The notes: a model not told the origin generated them from the letters alone. A DNA stretch of 64,000 nucleotides from Streptomyces sp. CNQ-509 (GCF_001011035.1 NZ_CP011492.1:4039501-4103500); one strand, 5' to 3'; counted from the stretch's first letter, positions 1 through 8,069 are shown. Made by a program: numbers and translations.

Positions 1-111
1 GAGACGCGGGTGGTGCGGCGGCTGGCGGAGACCACGCTGCGCGGGCAGCAGTCGGAGATCAAGCTGATGCGGGACATGCTCCAGGAGCGCGGCGGCCTCA
101 TGAAGCCGTAG
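1..111 (+). CDS. DUF305 family protein, C-terminal end (gene starts outside window)
   Basis: The first 36 codons end in a TAG at 109-111. The readable tail contains the pattern A-x(5)-GQQSEI-x(2)-M-x(2)-ML-x-ERG, which matches the end of the DUF305 four-helix ferritin-like domain, where Q/H-x-x-E-I-x-x-M is repeated. DUF305 proteins are usually exported proteins of about 200 residues with no agreed reaction, often found beside copper or redox genes. Only the end is visible, so signal peptide and metal ligands cannot be judged. Confidence 0.75.
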   Translation, partial: ETRVVRRLAETTLRGQQSEIKLMRDMLQERGGLMKP

Positions 112-120
112 CCGTCCGGG

Positions 121-446
121 TCAGCGCGCGAGCGCTTCGTCGATGGCGGCGGCGAAGTCCTCGCACGACTGCGGGTCGGAGATCTTCTCCCCGCCGAGGA
201 AGACGTCGGCGTCCCCTGGACGTCCAGGGCGAGGCCGTCGCGCTGGTCGGCCCGTACCCGGTCGGCCGTGCGCGGGGCCGCCAGGTCGCGGTCGAAGCGG
301 TCCATGTCCAGGCCCAGTTCGCGGGCGAAGCCGCGGAAGACGTCATCCTTCGACTCCTGCGCCCCGCCCCACTCCGCCTGGGTGCCGAAGAGCTTGCGGT
401 ACATCTCGTCGAACGTGTCCTGCCGGGCCGGGTCGCGTATCGACAC
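121..446 (-). pseudogene. DsbA-like (thioredoxin_4) protein relic, 5' truncated and frameshifted
   Basis: On the minus strand the translation reads like the second half of a DsbA/thioredoxin_4 protein: a helical segment, then LALDVQGTPT, then FLGGEKISDP and a closing EDFAAAIDEALAR before the stop at 121. The G-T-P-T cis-proline loop and the FLGGEKI strand are in different frames. The shift lies at about 202-203, where one base is missing. The N-terminal half with the CxxC active site is absent; similarity stops at about 446, where a plus-strand lectin fragment begins. The gene therefore cannot give a working oxidoreductase. Confidence 0.75.
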
Positions 447-447
447 C

Positions 448-783
448 AACGGTCCCCAGGGGCCCGGTGTCGAAGTACACATGCGTGCCTGCGCGAACTG
501 CACCGGCCAGAGCTGGACCTACGACGAGAACGATCGTCACTTTGCCAACCCGCCCAGCGGACCGTGCCTCGACACGGCCGGAGCCCCCGCCACGGGGGTC
601 GGCCTGGTGGTGAACCCGTGCGGGAACTACACCGGCCAGGTATGGCACCACAGTCCCGGCACCGGCCAGTTGGTCAACCAGACCACGGGACTGTGCATGG
701 ACACGGCCGGGCCTCCCGCCATCAACGTCGGCCTGGTGCTCAACCCCTGCGGAAACTGCACCGGCCAGCTCTGGCGCAGGTGA
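448..783 (+). pseudogene. Ricin B-type lectin (CBM13) fragment
   Basis: The plus-strand frame ending at the TGA of 781-783 carries three short repeats, each ending in C-x-x-CTGQ-x-W or CGNYTGQ-x-W, with LDTAG/MDTAG between them. This is the QxW signature of ricin-type beta-trefoil carbohydrate-binding modules, commonly appended to secreted glycosidases or proteases in Streptomyces. There is no start codon, signal peptide or catalytic domain in front: the frame simply enters from the relic of a minus-strand thioredoxin gene at about 446. I read it as the left-over C-terminus of a larger secreted enzyme. Confidence 0.7.
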
Positions 784-795
784 TCCTTCCCGCCC

Positions 796-825
796 GCCAC
801 CGCCACCGCCACCGCCACCGCCACC
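796..825. repeat. Hexanucleotide tandem repeat (GCCACC)x5
   Basis: Five uninterrupted GCCACC units sit just after the lectin fragment and about 65 bases before the BlaI-like gene. No coding frame is supported here. Such a tract could slip during replication; any role is unknown. Confidence 0.85.
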
Positions 826-890
826 GGGCCAGGGCCGCCGCCCCTGGCTACGATGTGGCTGCGCGCATCGCCTGCGGAGGGGAAACGATC

Positions 891-1277
891 ATGCGGCGGC
901 TGGGGGATCTCGAAGCGGAGATCATGGACCGGCTGTGGAAGTGGGAGCGCCCCGCCACCGTCCGCGAGATCGTCGACGATATCAACAACGACCGCGAGCT
1001 GGCCTACACGACGGTCATGACCGTCGCCAACATCCTGTACCAGAAGGGCTGGCTGGTCCGTACGAAACAGGGCCGGGCCTGGCTCTACACCCCCGTCCGC
1101 AGCCGGGAGGCGTACTCCGCCGCGCTGATGGAGGACGCCCTCGGCGCCAGCGAGGACCGGTCCGCCGCCCTCGCCCACTTCGTCGACGGTATGACCGACG
1201 ACGAGGTCGCCGCCCTGCGCAAGGCGCTGCGCGAGAGCGACGCCGGCCGCCGGTGCGAGGGCCGGGGCCCGGGGTGA
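891..1277 (+). CDS. BlaI/MecI/CopY family transcriptional repressor
   Basis: A 128-residue winged-helix protein. Residues 1-75 follow the BlaI pattern: LGDLEAEIMDRLW, then ATVREIVDDI, then YTTVMTVANILYQKGWL-x(3)-QGRAWLY. The remaining third is the dimerisation region, ending DGMTDDEVAALRKAL. Family members bind a dyad operator and are removed by proteolysis when a partner M56 sensor protease is activated. That partner follows immediately with a GTGA overlap. The ATG at 891 is preceded by GGAGGGGAAAC. A weak CTAC-N3-GTGG dyad near 850 might be the operator. Inducer unknown. Confidence 0.92.
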   Translation: MRRLGDLEAEIMDRLWKWERPATVREIVDDINNDRELAYTTVMTVANILYQKGWLVRTKQGRAWLYTPVRSREAYSAALMEDALGASEDRSAALAHFVDGMTDDEVAALRKALRESDAGRRCEGRGPG

Positions 1278-2209
1278 GCGAGGCGCTGCCCGTCCTGGGG
1301 TACGCGGCCGTGCTGGGCGTCGTCGCGCCGCGCTTCGTGCTGCGCGGCGCGTGGCCGCACCGGGCGCCGCGGCTCGCGGTCGCCGTGTGGCACGCGCTCG
1401 CGGTGGCGTTCACGCTCTCCGTGGCGCTGGCCGCGTACCACCTGGCGACGCCCACCGAGCATCTGCACGCCAGCTTCGTCGGCTTCCTGCACTCCTGCGG
1501 CCTGGGCCTGGACCGCGGCGTGGACCTCGGCCTCGGCACCGGGCGGCCCGACCCGGGCGTCGCGAGCCGGCTGGCGGGCGTGCTGCCGGCCGCCGTGGCC
1601 GGGGCGGTGGCGGTGAGCGTCGGCGGGCACGCGCTGCGGGCGCGGCGGGTACGGGCCCGGCATCGCGCCGTACTCGACATGGTCGGCCGCCGTTCCTCCG
1701 CGCTGGGCGCCACCGTCGTGGCGCACGGCACGCCCGTCGCGTACTGCCTGCCGGGCCGCCGCGCGCGCGTCGTCGTCAGCGAGGGCGCGCTGCGGCTGCT
1801 GTCGGCCGCGCAGGTCGACGCGGTCCTGGAGCACGAGCGGGCGCACGTCGCCGGCCGGCACCACCTGCCGCAGGCGGCGGCGGACGGCTTCGCCGCCGTG
1901 TTCCGCGGGCTGCCGCTGGCGCGGCACGTGCGGCGGCAGACGGCGCTGCTGCTGGAGATGGCCGCGGACGACCGCGCGCTGCGGCGGCACCCGGGCCGGG
2001 TGCTGGCCACGGCGATGTACGAGATGGCGGCCTGCCGCGCGCCGCGCGGGGCGTTCGCCGTCGGCGGCGGCACGGTGCCGGTGCGGCTGCGCCGGGTGCT
2101 GGGCCCGCGGCGGCGCGCGCACCCGGTGCTGCGGGGCGCGGTGGCGGCGGTCGCGCTGACGGTGCCGCTGGTCCCGCTCCTGGTGGCCTGCCCGCCCGCG
2201 CTGGTCTGA
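1274..2209 (+). CDS. M56 family (BlaR1/MecR1-type) membrane metallopeptidase
   Basis: The 311-residue product starts at the GTG that overlaps the stop of the BlaI-like gene, so the two are translationally coupled. It has hydrophobic segments near residues 5-25, 35-55 and 95-115 and a final one at the C-terminus. A zinc-protease HERAH (HExxH) motif lies near residue 195, followed by a conserved E-x-x-AD segment (LLEMAADDRAL). There is no C-terminal penicillin-binding domain, so it is the short actinobacterial form rather than a beta-lactam sensor. It probably cleaves its partner repressor in response to an envelope signal. Confidence 0.9.
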   Translation: MSEALPVLGYAAVLGVVAPRFVLRGAWPHRAPRLAVAVWHALAVAFTLSVALAAYHLATPTEHLHASFVGFLHSCGLGLDRGVDLGLGTGRPDPGVASRLAGVLPAAVAGAVAVSVGGHALRARRVRARHRAVLDMVGRRSSALGATVVAHGTPVAYCLPGRRARVVVSEGALRLLSAAQVDAVLEHERAHVAGRHHLPQAAADGFAAVFRGLPLARHVRRQTALLLEMAADDRALRRHPGRVLATAMYEMAACRAPRGAFAVGGGTVPVRLRRVLGPRRRAHPVLRGAVAAVALTVPLVPLLVACPPALV

Positions 2210-2239
2210 CGGCCCGTGGTCCCGGCTTGCTGTTGCGGG

Positions 2240-2665
2240 TCATGACGTTGCTGACACCACCGACGGGGAGTTCGGTGTTCCGTGAGAGCTGCCAGGCGCC
2301 GCCGCTCGGCATTGTGCGACTTCAGTCAGGTACTCGCTCATCGCATCACGGTTGCGGATGAGTACGTCGATCCGCTCGGTGAGCCGGTCCCGCTCGGCGG
2401 CCAGCAAGGCCAGCATCTCCGGTGTTGCATCGGGAAAGTGGATCGATCGAGGTTTGTCCAGGCACGGAAGAATCTGCTTGATGATGCGCGTGGGGAGCCC
2501 CGCATCCAGCAGGCCACGGATCTGGTTGACCCGGTCCACGTAGCGGTCGTCATACTCCCGATACCCGTTCGCGCCCCGGTCCGGGACAATCAGCCCCTGC
2601 TCCTCGTAGTAGCGAAGTAGCCGACGGGACGCACCCGTCAGTCGCGACAATTCACCGATCCTCAC
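2240..2665 (-). CDS. MerR family transcriptional regulator
   Basis: A 141-residue protein with the MerR N-terminal winged helix: RIGELSRLTG at the start, RRLLRYYEEQGL, then GYREYDDRYVDRV. A long dimerisation helix follows (ALLAAERDRLTERIDVLIRNRDAM). I chose the GTG at 2665 because it places the conserved VRIGELS at the N-terminus; longer starts would run into the divergent MFS promoter. The C-terminus has no cysteine cluster, so a metal ligand is unlikely and a drug or hydrophobic ligand is more plausible. It is divergent from the MFS gene, whose promoter carries a dyad between its core elements, the standard MerR arrangement. Confidence 0.9.
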   Translation of the reverse strand: MRIGELSRLTGASRRLLRYYEEQGLIVPDRGANGYREYDDRYVDRVNQIRGLLDAGLPTRIIKQILPCLDKPRSIHFPDATPEMLALLAAERDRLTERIDVLIRNRDAMSEYLTEVAQCRAAAPGSSHGTPNSPSVVSATS

Positions 2666-2695
2666 ACTCGCCGAAACTACTCGGCGCACGTCGGC

Positions 2696-2728
2696 TTGAC
2701 CATCACATCTATGTGAAGGTTTCAGGAT
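2696..2728 (+). promoter_or_regulatory. MerR-type promoter/operator for the MFS gene
   Basis: TTGACC at 2696-2701 and CAGGAT at 2723-2728 look like -35 and -10 elements with an over-long spacer of about 21 bases. The spacer holds the dyad TCACAT-CT-ATGTGA (2703-2716), extended by ACC and GGT outside it. A dyad inside an over-long spacer is the hallmark of MerR activators, which untwist the promoter. The -10 ends only 7 bases before the MFS ATG at 2736, so the transcript would be leaderless. Confidence 0.7.
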
Positions 2729-2735
2729 TCGGTCC

Positions 2736-3986
2736 ATGACCACCACGTCTTCTGACGCACAGCCTCGTACGCGACAGGCCGGCCTTCCATGGTCCGCGCT
2801 GTTGGCACTGGGGACTGCCGTCTTCATCACGAGCTTGACCGAGACTCTGCCTGCCGGGGTGCTGCCCGAGATGTCGACCTCACTGGGCACCAGTTCAGGT
2901 GCTACCGGCCAGGCCGTCACCGTCTATGCGGCCGGTACGGCGTTGACCGCGATCCCGCTCGCCACGGCGACGGCATCTGTTCCGCGGAAACCACTGCTGC
3001 TCGGCGCCATGGCCGTCTTCCTGGTGGCCAACACGCTGACTGCGGCTGCACAGGGATACATCGTCCTGCTTGCGGGCCGGTTCCTCGCCGGCGTGGCCGC
3101 GGGCCTGGCGTGGGCGATCCTCGCTGGCTACGCCCGTCGTATCGCACCTGTCGGCTTGGAAGGGCGCGCCATCGCAGTGGCGATGACCGGGATCCCTGTG
3201 GCGCTGTCCTTGGGAGTTCCGGCCGGCACGCTGATCGGTGAACAGGTGGGATGGCGGGCGGCGTTTGGCGCTGTCTCCCTGGTCACTCTTGCCGTCATCG
3301 GCTGGATCAGCGTGTCCGTCCCCGGCGTGGGGCAACCTGCCATCGAACAGGCTGACCCCAACCGTTCGGACCCCGCACCAGAATCAGCGAAGTCGCCCCT
3401 GCGGCAGACCCTGGCGGTGCCCGGTGTCGCGGCGATCATGGTCACGGTCACGACGTTCGTTCTCGGGCACACGATCATCTACGCCTACATCGCTCCCTAC
3501 CTACAGCACGCCGGGCTCAGGCCAGCGACCGACGCGGTTCTCCTTGCTTTCGGTGTCGCATGCCTGGTGAGCATTTGGTACGTCGGACGCCATGTCGACC
3601 GCCGGCCACGGGCTCTGATGGTCACCGGCGCAGCGCTGTTCACTCTCGCCACCGCAGCTCTTGCCGTCACCACCACACACACGATCGTTTGGGTCGCCGC
3701 TGTTCTTTGGGGCCTGGGGTGGGGCGGCGCCCCGACCTTGCTGCAAACCGCAGCCGGACAAGCCGGAATGCGGCGCAGCACCGCTGCCGCTGACACCGCG
3801 CAAGCCGTCCTCGTCACCCTCTGGAACACCGCGATGGCCCTTGGCGGCATCATCGGCGGTCTCCTGCTGCAAAGCTCGGGCGTCACCGTGGTCGCCGCGT
3901 CTGCCGCCGCCCTCGGGGCAGTCAGCCTGGTCATCGTCGCCGGGGCCCGACACCGCGCATTCCCCCACACTCAGGCCACGTCATGA
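2736..3986 (+). CDS. MFS transporter, drug/sugar efflux type
   Basis: A 416-residue integral membrane protein with about twelve hydrophobic segments and the Major Facilitator pattern of the arabinose-efflux/AraJ-like group: a first helix LLALGTAVFITSLTETLPAGVLPEM, AGRFLAGVAAGLAWAILAGYARR in helix 4, and a mirrored second half. It most likely exports a small molecule by proton antiport. The divergent MerR gene is probably its regulator. Base composition is visibly less GC-biased than the surrounding genes, which hints at acquisition from another source. The stop codon touches an IS481 relic. Confidence 0.88.
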   Translation: MTTTSSDAQPRTRQAGLPWSALLALGTAVFITSLTETLPAGVLPEMSTSLGTSSGATGQAVTVYAAGTALTAIPLATATASVPRKPLLLGAMAVFLVANTLTAAAQGYIVLLAGRFLAGVAAGLAWAILAGYARRIAPVGLEGRAIAVAMTGIPVALSLGVPAGTLIGEQVGWRAAFGAVSLVTLAVIGWISVSVPGVGQPAIEQADPNRSDPAPESAKSPLRQTLAVPGVAAIMVTVTTFVLGHTIIYAYIAPYLQHAGLRPATDAVLLAFGVACLVSIWYVGRHVDRRPRALMVTGAALFTLATAALAVTTTHTIVWVAAVLWGLGWGGAPTLLQTAAGQAGMRRSTAAADTAQAVLVTLWNTAMALGGIIGGLLLQSSGVTVVAASAAALGAVSLVIVAGARHRAFPHTQATS

Positions 3987-4310
3987 CCCACGCCAGCGCA
4001 CCCTGAGCGTTGAAGGACGCCGGCGTCTGGTCAAACGTTGCCGCACTCGGCCCATCGCGCACGTCGCCGCAGAGACGGGCATCTCCAGGGCGACCGCACC
4101 GAAGTGGGTCAATCGCTACCCCTCCCGGACGAGATTGCCGCTACCGCGATCGCGTTCATGCACCGAGCACGAGCCTGGCTGGCCGCCCACGGCATCACCC
4201 GCATCGAGCGGATCGTCACGCAACCGCCAGCATCACGGCTATGCGAAGGCGTCAGCAACGCCATGGCCTCCTACAGCTTGCAGGGGGTCGCTTGCCTGCG
4301 CTTCTACTAA
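3983..4310 (+). pseudogene. IS481-family transposase relic
   Basis: Two pieces of an IS481 transposase lie side by side in different frames. The first has the N-terminal helix-turn-helix pattern (RTLSVEGRRRLVKR, then PIAHVAAETGISRATAPKWVNRY). The second is from the integrase core: DEIAATAIAFMHRARAWLAAHGITRIERIVT. The stretch between them, including the first catalytic Asp region, is deleted, and the DNGACYRS-type motif after the core has been lost. No terminal inverted repeats are recognisable. The relic begins right on the MFS stop codon. Confidence 0.78.
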
Positions 4311-4366
4311 TCTACTAAGTTGCCTTTCGGTTCCTGTCGCCGCCGAGGATGAGGAGCAACTCCGCC

Positions 4367-5395
4367 ATGGGAGCGCACCGCCGCCCGAAGTCCCCCGGCC
4401 GCGCCCGGATCACGACCCTCTCCTTCGCCGCCGGGGCCTTCACCCTGCTCTCGACCCAGAGCGGCCAGGCCGAGCCGAAGCCCACCGTCGAGGAGGTGCG
4501 CGCGGAGGTGGAGAAGCTGTACGAGGAGGCCACGGGGCCCACCGAGGAGTACAACGCCGCCCGCGAGCGCCAGCGCGGGCTTCAGGAGGAGGCCGAGAAG
4601 GCGCAGGACGAGGCGGCCCGCCAGCAGCAGGAGATCAACGACCTACGGGACCGGATAGGCCCGCTTGCCGCCGAGCAGTACCGCAACGGCGGCATCGACC
4701 CCAGCGTGCAACTCGCCCTCTCCGCCGACCCGGACGAATACCTCCGGGAGGCCGAGCTGGTCGACCGCGTCGGCCACCGGCAGGCGTCGGCGCTCAGCGT
4801 GCTCCAGGACAAGCAGCGGGAGCTGGCGCAGCAGCGCAGGGAGACGTCGGCGAAGCTGCGCGAGGCGGAGGAGTTCCGTACCGCCGCGGCGGAGAAGAAG
4901 AACGAGGTCCAGGCGAAGCTGACCGAGGCGCGGCAGCTCCTCAACTCCCTGACCGCGGAGGAACGCGCCCGCCTCGACGCCGCCGAGGAGCGCGACGCGG
5001 CCGAGGCCGGCACGAGCGACGCGGCGGACACCTACGACGGCCCGGCGAGCGGCCGCGCGAAGGCGGCCCTGGACTTCGCGTACGCCCAGCTCGGCAAGCC
5101 CTACGAGTGGGGCTCGACCGGCCCCGACTCCTTCGACTGCTCCGGCCTGACGGGCTCGGCGTGGAGCGCGGCGGGGGTCTCGCTGCCCCGTACGGTCAAG
5201 CAGCAGTACGACGCGGGCCGCAAGGTCAGCCAGGCGGACATGCAGCCCGGCGACATCATCTACTGGTACAACGACACGCAGCACAACGGCATGTACGTCG
5301 GCGACGGCAAGGCGATCCACGCGCCCCGCACCGGCAAGAACGTCGAGATCGTCCCGGTCGACAGCATGCCCTTCTACGCTGCCAGCCGCCCCTGA
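4367..5395 (+). CDS. Secreted NlpC/P60 cell-wall endopeptidase with N-terminal coiled coil
   Basis: A 342-residue RipA-like protein. A signal peptide (ITTLSFAAGAFTLLSTQSGQA) ends near residue 38. Residues about 42-225 are an Ala/Glu/Gln/Arg-rich coiled coil, and the C-terminal 110 residues are NlpC/P60: FAYAQLGKPYEWGSTGPDSFDCSGL with the nucleophile Cys near 258, then QPGDIIYW and the His of QHNGMYVG near 306. The family cuts D-Glu-mDAP bonds in peptidoglycan stems, and the coiled coil usually holds the catalytic groove closed. ATG 4367 is preferred over 4349 because GAGGAG at 4351-4356 is well placed for it. Confidence 0.92.
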   Translation: MGAHRRPKSPGRARITTLSFAAGAFTLLSTQSGQAEPKPTVEEVRAEVEKLYEEATGPTEEYNAARERQRGLQEEAEKAQDEAARQQQEINDLRDRIGPLAAEQYRNGGIDPSVQLALSADPDEYLREAELVDRVGHRQASALSVLQDKQRELAQQRRETSAKLREAEEFRTAAAEKKNEVQAKLTEARQLLNSLTAEERARLDAAEERDAAEAGTSDAADTYDGPASGRAKAALDFAYAQLGKPYEWGSTGPDSFDCSGLTGSAWSAAGVSLPRTVKQQYDAGRKVSQADMQPGDIIYWYNDTQHNGMYVGDGKAIHAPRTGKNVEIVPVDSMPFYAASRP

Positions 5396-5795
5396 GAGCC
5401 CGAGCGGTCAGGTGTGGATTCCCGTGAGAGATGTCGTTGTCCCAGCGTCCTGGTACGCGGCCACCGTACGGCGGTTGACGGCCGACGCGAGCCTGCTGGG
5501 GTTGGCTCGCGTCCTGAACGGACCCGGGACACCTGCCCCAGGTCAATACCGCGACGCTGCTGCGGGAACCCGGGAGCCCACCATGCACGGTCAGCCAGAA
5601 CTTCGACCGGTCCGGCTGCGTCATCGCCGTCGGCGGCTGACGCCAGGCAGGCGCTGACCCGCGCCCGCGAGGCGACAGGCATGCTGCGCTTCGTCCACAC
5701 CTGGAGTGCCCCGCAGGAGTGAAGCGTTGCCGCAGGTGGTTCGTTGAGCCTGCGGGGCCAAGTGCCCGGCAAGCGGAGCGTCGTACTCTGCGGAC
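5396..5795. other. Gene-free stretch
   Basis: About 400 bases between the NlpC/P60 gene and the methyltransferase gene. Frames on both strands are open in places, but none shows a domain pattern, ribosome site or start that I can support. It may be decayed coding DNA or leader sequence of the next gene. Confidence 0.5.
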
Positions 5796-6674
5796 GTGGG
5801 ACACGTCGCTGTTGCGAAGCCGACGAGCGGCCGGCTGGATGCCGTTGGCCGTACCTCGCTGCTTACCGCCGCCATGCGGGCGATCGAGAGTCGTCGCTCC
5901 GACCGTCTCTTCGACGATCCGTACGCGCACCGGCTGTGCGGGCAGGTCGGTCCGTGTCTGCTGGAGGAGTTGCGGGCGGCGACGCTGCCGGCCGGACAGC
6001 CGCGGCGGATGCCCGATGTGCTCGACGTCAACGCCGTGCGGACGCGGTTCTTCGACGACCGGCTCCGTGCGGACGTGCACGAGGGTACGCAGGTGGTGCT
6101 GCCGGCCAGTGGGATGGACTGCCGGGCGTACCGGACGGAGTGGCCACGGGGCGTGCGGTGGTACGAGATCGACCGGCCCGCCGTCGTCGCGCACAAACAG
6201 GCGCGACTAGCGGACGTGCGGCCCTGCGTGGATCGCCGTGCCGTCGGTGCCGACCTGACAGGGCCAAACTGGGAGCGGCGGCTGGTCGCGGCCGGGTACG
6301 AGCCGCAGGTGCCCTCCGTCTGGCTGCTGGAGGGTCTGCTGTGCTACCTGCGGGAGGGTGAGGTCAACGACCTCCTCGACCGCATCCGCCGCGTCACCGC
6401 CCCGGGCTCTGTGCTCCTCGCCGACTGCGTCGGTGCTGCCGCGTTCACCGTGCCGCACGCGAGCGGGCAGCTCAACATGTTCGCCCGCTGGGGCTGCCCC
6501 TGGCACTTCGGGACCGACGAACCGGAGGTCCTCTTCTCCGGGCACGGCATGCGTGCGACCTCCGTACAGCCGGGCGAGGCGCCTGCCGACTACCCCCGCT
6601 GGTCCCACGCCGTACCGCCGCGCTCGGCCGGAGGCGTGCGCCGCATCTTCCTCATCCGGGCCGTCCGAGGCTGA
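5796..6674 (+). CDS. SAM-dependent methyltransferase, leucine carboxyl methyltransferase-like family
   Basis: The 292-residue product has the actinobacterial LCMT-like pattern: N-terminal RTSLLTAAMRAIESRRSDRLFDDPYA, then RTRFFDD, the SAM-binding strand VVLPASGMDCRAYR, the acidic strand WYEIDRP, and WLLEGLLCYL. These proteins (TIGR00027 group) are numerous in Streptomyces and Mycobacterium and methylate mostly unknown small molecules or carboxylates. The usual G-x-G of motif I is P-A-S-G here. The start is taken at GTG 5796. It stands alone between a gene-free stretch and a convergent relic. Confidence 0.88.
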   Translation: MGHVAVAKPTSGRLDAVGRTSLLTAAMRAIESRRSDRLFDDPYAHRLCGQVGPCLLEELRAATLPAGQPRRMPDVLDVNAVRTRFFDDRLRADVHEGTQVVLPASGMDCRAYRTEWPRGVRWYEIDRPAVVAHKQARLADVRPCVDRRAVGADLTGPNWERRLVAAGYEPQVPSVWLLEGLLCYLREGEVNDLLDRIRRVTAPGSVLLADCVGAAAFTVPHASGQLNMFARWGCPWHFGTDEPEVLFSGHGMRATSVQPGEAPADYPRWSHAVPPRSAGGVRRIFLIRAVRG

Positions 6675-6721
6675 GACCGCCGGTCATGTCCCCGTTCACG
6701 GCGTTGGACTTGGTCTGGCAG

Positions 6722-7007
6722 TCACATCTGCGTGCGCAGCAGCGACTTGGCGATCTGATCCCTGCGGCGTGAACGGCGGGTAAGCATCAGGCCGTGCCCC
6801 GCCGATGGCGGGGAGAAAGGGCTGGCGCGGGCGGTGTACGCGGCGTAGGCGTCGCCGTGGACCGCCGTCAGGTGCGGCTCCTCCACGACCCGGACCTGCA
6901 ACGGGACCGCGACGATCAGCGCGGCGAGGGCCGGGAGGGAGACCGGGTGGGGGGAGGACGAGCGCGAGGCCGGTGGTGGTCGTGGCGGCCCGCGCCCACG
7001 TGCTCAT
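6722..7007 (-). pseudogene. Isoprenylcysteine methyltransferase (ICMT)-family relic
   Basis: The minus-strand ATG at 7007 overlaps the stop of the cation transporter gene (ATGA) and reads MSTWARAATTTTGLALVLP. After a single-base shift in a run of C residues near 6950 the sequence continues as LPALAALIVAVPLQVRVVEEPHL, then GDAYAAYTARAS-x-F. This is the last transmembrane helix and EEPxL-x(6)-GDAYxxY tail of bacterial ICMT-like membrane methyltransferases. The earlier helices and the SAM site are missing. It was probably the last gene of the metal-efflux operon. Confidence 0.65.
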
Positions 7008-7711
7008 GACGGGCCTCCTCCATGGGTGCCGCAGCAGTCGCACGCGGCGGTGGTGCTCGCGGTCGTGGTCCCCGGGACGGCGCAGCAGGCTTCGCCACGC
7101 CAGGCGTTACGGCCCTCCCGTACGGCGACGGCGGAGATGACCAGGGCCGCGACCGGGTCGGCGAAGGTCCAGCCGGCGGTCGCGTTGAGGACGAGCCCGA
7201 GCAGCAGGACGGCCGACAGGTACGTGCACAGCAGGGTCTGCTTGGAGTCGGCCACGGCGCTGGCGGAGCCGAGTTCGCGGCCCGCGCGGCGCTGCGCGGC
7301 GGAGAGGAACGGCATGATCGCCAGCGACAGCGCGGCCAGCACGATGCCGGGTACGGACGGCTCCGCCTCGGCGCCGCCCGCCAGCGCCCGTAGGGCGTCG
7401 ACGGCGACGTACGCGGCGAGGGCGAAGAACGACACCGCGATGATCCGCAGCGTCCGCCCCTCCCTGGCCTGCCGGGCGGCGGGGTCGACGGCGGAGAACT
7501 GCCAGGCGAGGGCGGCGGCGGAGGAGACCTCGACGACGGAGTCCAGCCCGAAGCCGATCAGCGCGGCGGAGGAGGCGAGGGCCCCGGCGGTGAGCGCGAC
7601 GACTGCCTCGACGACGTTGTACGCGATCGTCGCCGCGACCAGCAGCCGTATCCGGCGGGTGAGCAGGGCCGCCCGGCTCTGGCCGGGACCGGTGCCGACG
7701 CCCGCGGCCAT
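7004..7711 (-). CDS. Cation-diffusion-facilitator-type metal efflux transporter
   Basis: A 235-residue membrane protein with five to six helices. The GFGLDSVVEV segment in helix 2 and the ADSKQT-x(2)-C plus FADPVAAL segments in the second half correspond to the paired metal-site helices of short CDF transporters. The C-terminus is Cys/His rich (ACDCCGTHG), as expected for binding soft metals. It lies 2 bases after the CmtR-like sensor gene, so efflux of cadmium, lead or zinc under its control is inferred. ATG 7711 is chosen; a GTG inside the sensor gene (near 7723) is an alternative. Confidence 0.85.
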   Translation of the reverse strand: MAAGVGTGPGQSRAALLTRRIRLLVAATIAYNVVEAVVALTAGALASSAALIGFGLDSVVEVSSAAALAWQFSAVDPAARQAREGRTLRIIAVSFFALAAYVAVDALRALAGGAEAEPSVPGIVLAALSLAIMPFLSAAQRRAGRELGSASAVADSKQTLLCTYLSAVLLLGLVLNATAGWTFADPVAALVISAVAVREGRNAWRGEACCAVPGTTTASTTAACDCCGTHGGGPS

Positions 7712-7713
7712 CG

Positions 7714-8049
7714 TCAGCAGCACCCTTCGGCGTCGGCGTCCGGGCAGGTCCGGTCCGTCGCCACGGCGACGACGGCGGCCCGCAGGTCGTCCAGGGCATG
7801 CCCGAGGCGGGCGTCGGCGAGTTCGTACCGCACCCGCCGCCCGTCGGGCACGGCGACGACGAGCCCGCAGTCGCGCAGGCACGCCAGATGGTTGGAGAGC
7901 CGGGTCCGGGAGACGCCGAGCGCCTCGGCCAACTCGGCGGGATAGCCGGGCCCGTCGCGCAGCGCGAGCAGGACCCGGCAGCGGATGGGGTCGGCAAGCG
8001 CCCGCCCGAAGCGGGCCAGCACGTCGATGTCCGTGGCGGTGGTCAGCAC
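7714..8049 (-). CDS. cmtR: ArsR/SmtB family metal sensor, CmtR-type (Cd/Pb)
   Basis: A 111-residue winged-helix repressor: LARFGRALADPIRCRVLLAL, then ELAEALGVSRTRLSNHLACLRDCGLV, then a GRRVRYEL wing. Cysteines fall at 57, 61 and 102, the positions I recall for the Cd(II)/Pb(II) ligands of Mycobacterium tuberculosis CmtR (two in the recognition helix, one in the tail), and two extra cysteines end the protein. It should repress its own operon until metal binds. The gene is first in an operon with the efflux transporter, and a dyad lies 20-35 bases upstream of its ATG. Confidence 0.88.
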   Translation of the reverse strand: MLTTATDIDVLARFGRALADPIRCRVLLALRDGPGYPAELAEALGVSRTRLSNHLACLRDCGLVVAVPDGRRVRYELADARLGHALDDLRAAVVAVATDRTCPDADAEGCC

Positions 8050-8069
8050 GCCGGAGACGATACAGGGGA

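Noticed and set aside
796..825. CRISPR-like array
   Set aside because: A simple hexanucleotide tract without spacers. No CRISPR array was seen anywhere in the window.
5412..5722. Short plus-strand frames between 5396 and 5795
   Set aside because: No domain pattern, poor starts and overlapping frames of similar length on both strands.
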